NCBI GenBank assembly: GCA_000702245.1
Contig: JNKY01000013.1
Span: 186,001 to 250,000 of the forward strand
Source: Lachnospiraceae bacterium C6A11
Lineage (GTDB): Bacteria > Bacillota > Clostridia > Lachnospirales > Lachnospiraceae
Reading direction: 5' to 3'
DNA: 64,000 nucleotides
Part shown: positions 54,869 through 63,442 of the stretch, in pieces
Position numbering within the stretch: position 1 is the first letter of the stretch
Layout of the letters: each line of letters begins with the position of its first letter
Notes under the pieces: model-generated
Told to the model about the DNA's origin: nothing
Databases searched by the model: none
What the model saw: the letters and a program-made list of their open reading frames with translations, nothing else
Made by a program: the position numbers and the translations under genes

Positions 54869-55711
54869 CTATGCAACAATCGGTTTTCTCAGAATAAATC
54901 TGTCGATAACCTCTACGATGCCGTCTTCGTCATTGGATGAAGTAATAAAATCAGCAACCTTCTTAACGGCTGCCTGGGCGTTCGCCATTGCAACTCCGAC
55001 TGCAGCGTATTTGATCATCGATGCATCGTTGAAGCCGTCCCCGCAGGCGATAACATCTCTGCGGTCGATACCAAGTATATCGATAACTCTGCTAATGGCC
55101 TTAGCCTTATCAACATCGCTGTTCATTGCCTCCACAAAGAAAGGCTCTGATCTTGTGATATGGAACTCACTTCCATAGAGCTCCTTCAGCTCATTCTCGA
55201 TCCCCTCTGATATTTCAGGATCAGCTGACATAAGAACCTTATATACGTCTCTTGTAACGCGTTCCTTGAAGTCATCAACCGGCTTAATCGGAAGACCGTT
55301 GATCTTAGCTTCCCAAGTGAGGTAGCAGTCTGCCTTATGTCCGTTGATGATGTAAGGCTCTGCCGTATCCTCGAAATCCTCGTAGGTTACTATTCCAAGA
55401 TCCTTCTCGCAGCAGTAATCATAAAGCTTATGAACATACTCCTTCGGGAAGGTCTTCGTGAAGATATCCTTGTTGTCAGAGCATCTTGTGATACGTGCTC
55501 CGTTGTAGGTAAGAAGGTATCCGCCGTAATTTGCAAGCTCAAGCTCAGCTTCGTATTTTCTGACGCCCGGAGTCGGTCTGCCGGATGCGAGCATTACGAG
55601 GTGACCCTCTTCCATGATCTCTTTAAGTGCTGCCTTTGTGGCAGGTGTTATTTCCTTCTTTGAGTTCGTGAGTGTTCCGTCAATGTCCAGAACCAAGAGT
55701 TTCCTATTCAT
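54869..55711 (-). CDS. Cof-type HAD-superfamily phosphatase
   Basis: A 280-residue HAD hydrolase of class IIB. Motif I is LVLDIDGTLTNS with the nucleophile Asp, motif II LASGRPTPG, motif III Lys in the AKAISR region, motif IV CGDGFNDASMIKYA. Such enzymes dephosphorylate sugar phosphates, FMN or PLP. The ATG at 55711 puts motif I near the N-terminus and follows AGGAGCC; a longer reading adds 12 unconserved residues. On the same strand as the atp operon. Confidence 0.88.
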   Translation of the reverse strand: MNRKLLVLDIDGTLTNSKKEITPATKAALKEIMEEGHLVMLASGRPTPGVRKYEAELELANYGGYLLTYNGARITRCSDNKDIFTKTFPKEYVHKLYDYCCEKDLGIVTYEDFEDTAEPYIINGHKADCYLTWEAKINGLPIKPVDDFKERVTRDVYKVLMSADPEISEGIENELKELYGSEFHITRSEPFFVEAMNSDVDKAKAISRVIDILGIDRRDVIACGDGFNDASMIKYAAVGVAMANAQAAVKKVADFITSSNDEDGIVEVIDRFILRKPIVA

Positions 55712-55834
55712 TTTATTCAGGCTCCTGTCGATTATTTTTGCCCCCAAGAATAATCAGCCTTTTTCCTTCTCTTCCACCGGCCATTCCTGCCGGTACTCTG
55801 TCCTTATATCACGTCATTTTATCTCTGCCACAAC

Positions 55835-55919
55835 CTGTTGTCGGATTATAGTCTCTTCTGTGATGTCCGTTGCGTCTCAACTCTGTTGTCGATTTATAGT
55901 CTCTTCTGTGATGTCCGTT
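55835..55919. repeat. 37-bp direct repeat upstream of the HAD gene
   Basis: Copies at 55835-55871 and 55883-55919, period 48 bp, with core TATAGTCTCTTCTGTGATGT then CCGTT. They lie in the 200-bp gap between the aminotransferase stop and the HAD start. No function is evident. Confidence 0.8.
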
Positions 55920-55949
55920 TATTTCTGTCACATCTATGATGTTATATTT

Positions 55950-57173
55950 TTAGTATGAAACCTGCTTGTAGTCTGCCAGGAATTCCTTCATCTTCGTCAT
56001 GGCTTCGGAAAGTACTGATATTTCCGGAAGGTAAACGATCCTGAAGTGATCCGGCTGTTCCCAATGGAAGCCGCCGCCATGAGTAAAGAGTATTTTCTTC
56101 TCGCGGAGTATGTCGAGCGCGAACTTCTCATCATCGGTGATGTTGAACTTCTTGATGTCAAGCTTCGGGAAGATGTAGAAAGCTGCCTTCGGCTTAACTG
56201 CGCTCATGCCCGGAATATCATTTACGGCGTTGTAGATGAACTCTCTCTGCTCGTAAACTCTTCCGCCCGGCTGTATCATACTGTCGGTTTCTGTGTTCAG
56301 TGAAAGTGCCGGGGCTATAAGTGACTGAGCCGGAACATTCGAGCACAGTCTCATGGATGACAGAAGGTTGAGTCCTTCTATGTAGCCCTTCGCATTTTCC
56401 TTGTCGCCGGAAAGTGAAACCCATCCGACTCTGTAGCCTGCGATCAGGTGGGACTTTGAAAGTCCGTTGAAGGTCAGACACAGACATTTATCTGTCAGAC
56501 TTGCGATCGATGTATGAACCGCACCGTCCATTACAAGTCTGTCATATATTTCATCCGCAAATATTATCAGGTCGTGCTCCTCCGCCAGCTTGACTATCTC
56601 CTGAAGCAGTTCCTTCGGATAAAGCGCACCGGTCGGGTTGTTCGGATTGATAACAACGATACCCTTCGTTCTCGGTGTGATCTTCTTTCTGATATCATTT
56701 ATATCAGGGAACCATTCTGCTTCCTCGTCGCAGATATAATGTACTGCCGTACCGCCCGCAAGTGTTACGGATGCAGTCCAGAGCGGATAGTCAGGCGCAG
56801 GCACGAGTATTTCATCGCCATAATCGAGCAGTCCCTGCATAGACATCGTGATCAGCTCACTTACGCCGTTTCCGGTGTAAATATCATCTATCGTCACACC
56901 CTCGATGCCCTTCTTCTTGTCGTAAGCAATGATCGCCTCTCTCGCAGATACGATACCCTTCGAATCCGAGTAGCCCTCTGTAGAGGTGAGGTTGTTGGAC
57001 ATCTTCTCTATCAGCTCATCCGGAGCCCTGAAACCAAAAGGAGCAGGATTACCGATATTCAGCTTAAGAACCTTCTCGCCGTTTCTGACCATTCTGTTTG
57101 CTTCGTCCATAACCGGACCTCTGATATCATAACAAACGTTATTCAGCTTCACGGATTTCTCAAACCTTCTCAT
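55950..57173 (-). CDS. Alanine aminotransferase (AlaA-type), class I/II
   Basis: A 407-residue PLP enzyme very like E. coli AlaA: SVKLNNVCYDIRGPVMDEAN, LKLNIGNPAPFGF, PAPDYPLWTASVTLAGG, IVVINPNNPTGALYPKELL, and the PLP Lys in TFNGLSKSHLIAGYRVGW. AlaA transfers the amino group from glutamate to pyruvate to make alanine; related enzymes use aspartate. ATG follows GGAGGCAGGAG. Length is normal. Divergent from the adenosine deaminase gene. Confidence 0.9.
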   Translation of the reverse strand: MRRFEKSVKLNNVCYDIRGPVMDEANRMVRNGEKVLKLNIGNPAPFGFRAPDELIEKMSNNLTSTEGYSDSKGIVSAREAIIAYDKKKGIEGVTIDDIYTGNGVSELITMSMQGLLDYGDEILVPAPDYPLWTASVTLAGGTAVHYICDEEAEWFPDINDIRKKITPRTKGIVVINPNNPTGALYPKELLQEIVKLAEEHDLIIFADEIYDRLVMDGAVHTSIASLTDKCLCLTFNGLSKSHLIAGYRVGWVSLSGDKENAKGYIEGLNLLSSMRLCSNVPAQSLIAPALSLNTETDSMIQPGGRVYEQREFIYNAVNDIPGMSAVKPKAAFYIFPKLDIKKFNITDDEKFALDILREKKILFTHGGGFHWEQPDHFRIVYLPEISVLSEAMTKMKEFLADYKQVSY

Positions 57174-57488
57174 ACTCCTGCCTCCATCTAAATTTTAAGT
57201 CTAATCTACGCGCCGCCTAATGTGAAGCGCGTTTTTGATTAAAACGAATTTTACCGAATAGATATTCTACCACAAAAAAATCAATATGTCTTGCATTTAT
57301 TTATTTTTTTCGTGTTATTTTATTGGCAATATTGCTGCTCCCGGGTTGCGAGCAGGCAGCACTCAAAAAAAGCTGTAAACAATTTTGCGAAAATATGATA
57401 TACTCCACGTATCATTCACATGTGATATCCGGCGAAGGGATACAACTCTCCGGATAACACATTCCCATTCACAAGGAAAGGATAATAT
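57174..57488. other. Divergent intergenic region between alaA-like and add
   Basis: No gene. A plus-oriented hairpin with T-run (57208-57236: ACGCGC ... GCGCGT then TTTTT), a hairpin near 57331-57356 (GCTGC ... GCAGC) and a TATACT near 57398-57403 without a good -35 are present. The add leader is the likely use. Confidence 0.5.
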
Positions 57489-58694
57489 ATGATAGACGAC
57501 CAATATATCTGTGAGCTGCACCTTCATCTTGACGGCTCACTCTCGCCTGAAACCGTGAAATACCTTGCCCAGCTGCAGGGAATAGATCTTCCGGTAGACA
57601 TGAGTTTCGGAGGACTTTCCGAAACCGAGGAGCTCCGCGGAACCGAGGATGAAGAATCGGCAGATGTTTCTTCCGGACGTTACGACAATCTGAAAAAGCT
57701 GCTTTCAGTTTCACCAGACTGCCGTGACCTTAACGAATACCTCGAGAAGTTCTCTCTTCCGCTTTCACTGCTTCAAACCGAGGATGCGATCTCATACGCC
57801 GTTAAATCAATAGGCCACGCCGAGGAGGCTCTCGGAGTTGATTACGTGGAAATACGTTTTGCTCCGCAGCTCCACACTAGTAAGGGTCTCACACAGAGGC
57901 AGGTCATAGAAGCCGCCGCAGATTCGGCTGTATTTTTCAACGCTGACAACAATACCAAGATCCGTCTCATACTCTGCTGTATGAGGGGTGACGATAACTA
58001 CGACGCAAACCTCGAAACTGTACGTCTTGCCGCTGAGTTTATGCATCCAACAAAGATTAATAAACCGACAGGCACCGATGCCGATACAGTATCCGACACC
58101 GAGGACAGTCTGGCCAGCATCGACCACAGTGAGAGCGAAGACAGTCTGGCAAACATCGACCACAGTGAGAACGAGGGTGCTGCATATAAAGAGGTTTATA
58201 TTCCTCACGTCGAAGGCGGTCTCCTTCCGGTCATCGCAGGCATCGATCTTGCAGGCGCAGAAGCACTCTATCCGACAGACAAGTTTTCGGATATCTTCCA
58301 CCTGGCAAGAAAGCTGGAGGTCCCTTTTACCATCCATGCAGGTGAGGCTTCCGGGCCTGAAAGCATCTGGTCAGCAATAAAAATGGGCGCAAAAAGAATA
58401 GGCCACGGTATCGCGGCCATTAAGGATGAAAAGCTTATGGATTATCTTGCGGCAAACGGTATCGTCCTTGAGTGCTGCCCGACAAGCAACCTGAACACAA
58501 AGGTATTTAATGATTATGCCGAGCTTCCGATCAGAGAATTCCTGAGAAGAGGCATCAAGGTGACTATCAGTACTGACAACATGACAGTATCCGATACAAC
58601 CATATCAAAGGAATTCCGACATCTAAGAGACGCCGGCCTGACTGATGATGAATATATACAACTTATAAAGAACGCAGAAGAAGGATGGCTTTAA
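57489..58694 (+). CDS. add: Adenosine deaminase with acidic repeat insertion
   Basis: A 401-residue enzyme converting adenosine to inosine and ammonia. Zn ligands H11 and H13 are in ELHLHLDGSL; the catalytic Glu is in TIHAGEASGPESIW; the later His and Asp ligands are in KRIGHGIAAI and ISTDNMTVS. The typical length is 330-350; the excess is two acidic insertions, at about 38-65 and 190-234. The second has a 12-residue tandem repeat (EDSLxxIDHSEx). Both lie in likely surface loops, and no catalytic residue is missing. ATG follows AAGGAAAGG. It could be a 6-amino-6-deoxyfutalosine or adenine deaminase, but motif order fits adenosine best. Confidence 0.85.
   Translation: MIDDQYICELHLHLDGSLSPETVKYLAQLQGIDLPVDMSFGGLSETEELRGTEDEESADVSSGRYDNLKKLLSVSPDCRDLNEYLEKFSLPLSLLQTEDAISYAVKSIGHAEEALGVDYVEIRFAPQLHTSKGLTQRQVIEAAADSAVFFNADNNTKIRLILCCMRGDDNYDANLETVRLAAEFMHPTKINKPTGTDADTVSDTEDSLASIDHSESEDSLANIDHSENEGAAYKEVYIPHVEGGLLPVIAGIDLAGAEALYPTDKFSDIFHLARKLEVPFTIHAGEASGPESIWSAIKMGAKRIGHGIAAIKDEKLMDYLAANGIVLECCPTSNLNTKVFNDYAELPIREFLRRGIKVTISTDNMTVSDTTISKEFRHLRDAGLTDDEYIQLIKNAEEGWL
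58101..58172 (+). repeat. In-frame 36-bp tandem duplication inside add
   Basis: Copies at 58101-58136 and 58137-58172, each encoding EDSLxxIDHSEx, with five differing bases. Recent enough to be visible at DNA level. Confidence 0.9.
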
Positions 58695-58716
58695 TGAAGC
58701 CATCCTTCTTTTTTTC
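58679..58716 (+). terminator. Terminator overlapping the end of add
   Basis: AGAAGGATGGCTT and AAGCCATCCTTCT (58679-58691 and 58697-58709) pair over 13 bp around 5 nt, followed by TTTTTTT. The stem includes the last codons and the stop. Confidence 0.9.
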
Positions 58717-58762
58717 ATATTGTTAGATTTATCTGCGTCTCTTCTTCTCGTGTCCGCCCTGT

Positions 58763-59875
58763 TTATTTATCATAATCATCCATCGTTACAGATCCGTCAG
58801 GAAGTGGAAGCTCATAGTCCGGTTTCTGAATATCTGATCCACTCTGCTGGAGGAGATCATCGAAGGATGTCCCGCCTATGCTTGAGCCGCCGTTCAAAGC
58901 CTGCTGCTGCTCCTGAAGAGCCTTTTCTGTAAACTCGATACTGGTTACGCATTCCATAAGGGTCTGAACGCAGTCCGACTTATCCTGCGGACACTCAACA
59001 AAATACATCAACACGATGCTTCTCGGGTTGTTATCGTAGCCTACAGCGAAGAGGTCCATCGCCTGACCACCTATGGAAGCTCTGGTAATAGATATTACCG
59101 ATGTTCCGTTCTCAGAGGTTGCATAAACATAACCCAAGCTGTCTGTAAAGTTCGCATTTACCGTATGCATCGAATCATTTGTAACCTGGCAGCCCTGATC
59201 AACTATATTTGTCATTACAGGGAAGAGGCTGAAGCCCTGGTATTTCATCTGGAAGTTAACTATATTCTGCCAGTTTGCGTAGATTGATGAAACTGTTTCA
59301 TCCGCAAATACAGGCGCATCTGTATAGACCTGGCCGTACTCGCCAAGGTTATAATACGGTGTTTTCTGCTGCTCATTTGTAAATATCGGATAAAGCTCTC
59401 CGGCGTAGAAGATCACCATCGAAGGATCCTGCGGGTTGGTACATCTGAAGCAGAAGCCTGATCCTGCGCCCCAGGTTTCCATATTCCAGCCGTCCGGAAC
59501 AGTAACCTTGTAATACTCATTCTCTATCCTCTTGGTCGGGATAGCAGTGCTTGAGGTCTGCTGAGTTGTCGCCTCAGTTGTAACCTGCTGCTGTGTAGCC
59601 TGTGTTGTTGCCTGCGTCTGAGTTGTTACCTCGGTTGTCGCAGGTGCCTGGGTAGCCTGGGTAGTCGCCTGCCCCTGTGTAGTCGCCTGAGTTGTGTCCT
59701 CACCCCAAATATCAGTGGTTGTGGCCTGTGTTGTTGCCTGTCCTCCGCCGCCGGAACCATTGTTTCTTCCGTTCAGTCCGCCCACATCGGAATCATCTGA
59801 GCTGCCGCAGCCACTGGCCAGAAGTAAGCACATGCATAAAAACGATGCTGTCAAAGTTTTAACCTTTTTCCTCAT
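58763..59875 (-). CDS. Lipoprotein paralog 1, with Thr/Gln-rich linker
   Basis: A 370-residue exported lipoprotein: signal peptide with lipobox LLASGC at about residues 18-23, a Gly/Ser/Asn stretch, a Thr/Gln/Ala-rich linker of TTQATTQ-type repeats (about 46-110), then a globular domain (YYKVTVPDGWNMETWGAGSG ... CFRCTNP ... IFYAGELYPIFTNEQQK) shared with 62301-63155 and 63443-64000. The linker probably spans the cell wall. It has a 30-residue C-terminal extension absent from the others. Function unknown; the domain resembles no family I recognise with certainty. Downstream of the M4 peptidase on the same strand. Confidence 0.75.
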   Translation of the reverse strand: MRKKVKTLTASFLCMCLLLASGCGSSDDSDVGGLNGRNNGSGGGGQATTQATTTDIWGEDTTQATTQGQATTQATQAPATTEVTTQTQATTQATQQQVTTEATTQQTSSTAIPTKRIENEYYKVTVPDGWNMETWGAGSGFCFRCTNPQDPSMVIFYAGELYPIFTNEQQKTPYYNLGEYGQVYTDAPVFADETVSSIYANWQNIVNFQMKYQGFSLFPVMTNIVDQGCQVTNDSMHTVNANFTDSLGYVYATSENGTSVISITRASIGGQAMDLFAVGYDNNPRSIVLMYFVECPQDKSDCVQTLMECVTSIEFTEKALQEQQQALNGGSSIGGTSFDDLLQQSGSDIQKPDYELPLPDGSVTMDDYDK

Positions 59876-59954
59876 AGTATCCCCTCCAATCTATATTTCT
59901 CAAATATATTTCACAATCTTACCGTAACGTTGCGAGACTGAATGTCTCACCTCA

Positions 59955-62102
59955 TTATTGTAATGTTCCAAGATCCAGTGTCTGACCTTCTGTAACAGTA
60001 AGCATCACCGCACTATTCCGGTCAGCAAAGAAATTACCGGTCGAATCAAGTGCCGTTATGCTCGGGTTCTCATTCAGATTCGTCCTCCACAGAAGAAGAA
60101 CATTTATCGCACCTGCAGGAACTATAGCATCAACCACATTATTGGTCTCATCAGGAAGAGCCATGATCTGAAGACCGCCCTGTGTAAGAACGTAAACTGC
60201 TATTGCATAATCCTTGTAAGCATCAGAAACCTGAATCCTTATCCTGCCACAGCCCGGCTTTGTCGCCGCTGCTGCATTTGCGATACGATCTCCTGTAAGT
60301 CCAAGCTCATCAAATATAGTCTTAACAGCCTGCTCGTACTGTGTAAGGTTGTACACTCTCAGTGAGAATATAAGTGCCGCATAAAGATCATCATAGTCTG
60401 CACGAGGCGTCATAGTCTCAATAACATTGTACCAGATTTGCAGCTGCTCATCGACTGTCATGCCATACAGACTCAGCTTATAACAAATAGAATTCATAAG
60501 CGATGAGTTGATATGGACACCGCCGTGATCATTAACCAGAACGTCATCAACTCTTACAGGTGCCACATAGTAGAGATCACCAACATAGTTTGGCTGGTTA
60601 TAATTATTCGGATTGCTCATGCTTCGATATACATGATCGTTATGTTCACCCAGCAACCACTGTGAGGTTTCTGTGGTCGCTCCCAGCTTCAGTTCGATCA
60701 GCTGGCCCATAACATCACTGAATGCCTCATGCATAGCTCCCAGTTCATTAAGATAGATAGCACTTCCCATAGAACCGTCTCTGATTCCGTGAGTAAACTC
60801 GTGTCCAATAACATCTACGCACTGATTGCAGTGGTTTGCTTTACTTGTAACAAATACTGCCCATCCTACATAACGGCCCATATAACATGCGTTATCTTCC
60901 GGATTGTGATTGCTGTCGCAGTAATCCATGGCAAGCAGTATCGGCATGCCAAAGCCGTCTATAGACTTTATACCTATACTTGCATAATAATCATAAACTC
61001 TGATGTAATTATAAAAAGCTATCAGATGCTCATTATCCCATCCCTTATTGTCCGGAGTAGTTTCAAACTGAAGAGAAAAACCGTTGAACGCAAAATTCCA
61101 GAAATCAACGCACATTATCTTTCTTTCCTTGTCTGCCATGTAATACTTACCGTCCTTAGGATTGTAAGCTATCGGTACGGTTATCTGCTCCGTACTGCCA
61201 TCCATCCACTGTATCGTTCCCGAATATGACTGCATCTCAAAATCTTCAAAATACTGGTCGGTATTGTATTCATCAATATTTCCGTTGCCATTATCAAAGC
61301 TCGAGGTCGGGATGCCTACAAGATAAGAACTATTCTCTATATTGACATAGTTCGCAAGAAATGGCATATCGAAAGATGCCCCCATTTCAGGGTTATCGGT
61401 ATAAACTACCATACAGTTTTCTATGTGATCATAGTTGTAGTAATAAACCTGTTTTGTGTATTCGGAATAAATCTTCGGATTGACATTGTTGTAATTGAGG
61501 AACTGCTGAACTATCGCCTCAGCATCCTGATTGCTCATAGTCTTCGGATCCGCCATACCAAGCTCCGGAACGAAGGAGTTCTGGAGGCCACAAACATAGC
61601 CCTGAGGATCAACAAATATTCTGAGTGTCGAATACTGAACCGTTATATCACCGTATCTCTGCTGATAGGTATAATGCGTGTACCCCTCTTTATTTGTCTC
61701 CCAGTACAGCCCGAAAAACTGCTGGCCCTTTGTGAACCCCAGAAGTGTGGCAATCCCGAACAGAGACTCAATAGCGTTCTCCATATCCGTAACCTGCTTA
61801 TCATAGAACTTGCCTATGATTGAAGTTACATACCGATGACTGTCATCATAAACGATAATAGCATTACCGTTATTCATATTCTGAATATCCTGCTCGGTCA
61901 GCTGTCTCGAAGTATTGCCATCTTCACCATTGTAGACATAGTCGCCGTTTTCAGCGATACCGAAGGCTTCCGTAGCCAGTCTTTTTGTAGAATAATCCTC
62001 TGTTTTTCCTTTTCCACAGGACACTGTCGATAAAATAACCGCTATCGAGAGAAGAACTGCGGAAAGTTTTTTCAGAAAGATTTTTTGCCGTTTTTTCAAC
62101 AT
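59955..62102 (-). CDS. M4 (thermolysin-like) metallopeptidase lipoprotein
   Basis: A 715-residue lipoprotein with signal peptide and lipobox (ILSTVSC, Cys at about 29), an N-terminal propeptide-like region with FTP/PepSY-type features, then the M4 catalytic domain: zinc site VIGHEFTHGIRD with the third ligand Glu in GAMHEAFSDVMGQ, and the substrate-binding His region DHGGVHINSSLMNSICYKL. It should be a zinc endopeptidase on the cell surface. A C-terminal domain of about 110 residues follows. Flanked on both sides by members of one lipoprotein family, suggesting they work on the same surface structure, for example in processing or feeding; this link is inference. Confidence 0.88.
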   Translation of the reverse strand: MLKKRQKIFLKKLSAVLLSIAVILSTVSCGKGKTEDYSTKRLATEAFGIAENGDYVYNGEDGNTSRQLTEQDIQNMNNGNAIIVYDDSHRYVTSIIGKFYDKQVTDMENAIESLFGIATLLGFTKGQQFFGLYWETNKEGYTHYTYQQRYGDITVQYSTLRIFVDPQGYVCGLQNSFVPELGMADPKTMSNQDAEAIVQQFLNYNNVNPKIYSEYTKQVYYYNYDHIENCMVVYTDNPEMGASFDMPFLANYVNIENSSYLVGIPTSSFDNGNGNIDEYNTDQYFEDFEMQSYSGTIQWMDGSTEQITVPIAYNPKDGKYYMADKERKIMCVDFWNFAFNGFSLQFETTPDNKGWDNEHLIAFYNYIRVYDYYASIGIKSIDGFGMPILLAMDYCDSNHNPEDNACYMGRYVGWAVFVTSKANHCNQCVDVIGHEFTHGIRDGSMGSAIYLNELGAMHEAFSDVMGQLIELKLGATTETSQWLLGEHNDHVYRSMSNPNNYNQPNYVGDLYYVAPVRVDDVLVNDHGGVHINSSLMNSICYKLSLYGMTVDEQLQIWYNVIETMTPRADYDDLYAALIFSLRVYNLTQYEQAVKTIFDELGLTGDRIANAAAATKPGCGRIRIQVSDAYKDYAIAVYVLTQGGLQIMALPDETNNVVDAIVPAGAINVLLLWRTNLNENPSITALDSTGNFFADRNSAVMLTVTEGQTLDLGTLQ

Positions 62103-62193
62103 AGTTCCCTTCTCCTTTTCCTAATTTTTAACCCCTCTGTGAAATAGCTTGTCACATACGTTTATTATACTATATCTGTACTGATATTTAAAG

Positions 62194-62223
62194 AAAAAAG
62201 ACCGGATCAAAGCTGGTCCGGTC
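62194..62223 (-). terminator. Terminator after lipoprotein paralog 2
   Basis: GACCGGA and TCCGGTC pair (arms 62217-62223 and 62200-62206) around 10 nt, followed on the minus strand by TTTTTTC. Confidence 0.8.
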
Positions 62224-62300
62224 TCTTAAATTGTTATCTAAAACTGTTTCTTCGTTTCTAATCTTCCGCAGCTTTATTTCTGTCCTTCTATCAGGTTTTA

Positions 62301-63155
62301 TTAATATCCCTGTGCCTCCTGGATGGCCTTCTCTGTAAACTTGAGACTCTGTACGCAATCCATCATAAGCTGTACATTCTCTGACTTATCCTGTGGACAC
62401 TCTACGAAGTACATAGCGTATATATTTCTCGGGCTGTTATCGTAGCCAACTGCGAAGAGATCCATCGGATCGCCGCCTATAGAAGCCTTGCATACTGAAA
62501 CTACTGATGTTCCGTTTTCTGAAATCGCATATGCAGAGCCTAAGCTGTCTGTATAGTTTGCATTCATTGTATGCATGCTGTCATTTGTTATCTGGCTGCC
62601 CTGATCGACAACATTTGTCATTACAGGGAATAAGCTGAAGCCCTGGTATTTGATCTGGTACTGAACGATGTATTCCCAGTTAGCATAGATCGAAGATACT
62701 GTCTGATCTGCAAATACAGGTGCGTCCGTGTAGAGCGGCTGACCTAATCCGTAATACGGCTGCTTCTGCTGCTCGCTTGTAAATATAGGTGAAAGTGCTC
62801 CTGCGTAGAAGATAACCATTGAAGGGTCTTCCGGGTTTACACATCTGAAGCAGAAGCCTGCTCCAACTCCCCATTCCTCCCAGGTCCATCCGTATGGAAC
62901 TGTTACTGAATAGTAATCATTTTCTATCTTGATGGTCTTGATCTCGCCGGTCGGTGTCGGCTGAGGTGTTGCCTCTGTTGTCCATTGGGTGGTTCCTTCA
63001 TCCTTAGTCCAGTCCTCTATTAATCCGCCGCCTGAAGTATCCCTATCTCCTGTCAGTCCTCCCAGACCCGGTCCGCCTGAGCTGCCGCATCCGGTTGTCA
63101 TGAGTAAGCATATACATAAAATCGTAGCTGTTAAAGTTCTGATCCTTCTCTTCAT
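62301..63155 (-). CDS. Lipoprotein paralog 2
   Basis: A 284-residue lipoprotein with lipobox LLMTTGC near residues 17-23, a shorter Gly/Thr linker, and the same domain as paralog 1 (YYSVTVPYGWTWEEWGVGAG, then CFRCVNPEDPSMVIFYAG, and TDAPVFADQTVSSIYANW). Two Cys in FCFRC and one in VECPQ are conserved in all three copies. It ends soon after the common FTEKA motif. Has its own AGGAGG site and terminator. Function unknown; tandem duplication origin is evident from similarity. Confidence 0.75.
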   Translation of the reverse strand: MKRRIRTLTATILCICLLMTTGCGSSGGPGLGGLTGDRDTSGGGLIEDWTKDEGTTQWTTEATPQPTPTGEIKTIKIENDYYSVTVPYGWTWEEWGVGAGFCFRCVNPEDPSMVIFYAGALSPIFTSEQQKQPYYGLGQPLYTDAPVFADQTVSSIYANWEYIVQYQIKYQGFSLFPVMTNVVDQGSQITNDSMHTMNANYTDSLGSAYAISENGTSVVSVCKASIGGDPMDLFAVGYDNSPRNIYAMYFVECPQDKSENVQLMMDCVQSLKFTEKAIQEAQGY

Positions 63156-63373
63156 AATAGCCTCCTATCCCCACGTAATACATTGCGCGTATCATATTCT
63201 CTTCTATCTATGAACCGCCCTGCGAATGGTGGTCTGTTGTTTTTGATGTTCATATGATATATACGTAGAGACAGTTGTTTTTTATGGATTATTGTGACAT
63301 AAAATTTTGACATTTCCGGCTATAATTTTGCAGCTATGTAAATGAATTATGTAGTATGCATCTACGACGCAAA

Positions 63374-63401
63374 CAGGCCGGATCACAAAGGATCCGGCCT
63401 G
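63374..63401 (-). terminator. Terminator-like hairpin after lipoprotein paralog 3
   Basis: A perfect 11-bp GC-rich stem (63374-63384 and 63391-63401) with a 6-nt loop, 41 bp beyond the stop. Only three T follow. Confidence 0.7.
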
Positions 63402-63442
63402 CTGAGTTTAACATTTATTATTCTTATTATTTCACTGTACGA

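Noticed and set aside
63184-63220. A sixth GTTGCGC-type promoter (TTGCGC then TATGAA after 20 bp)
   Set aside because: There is no leading G, no second repeat half and no gene downstream on that strand; a chance match.
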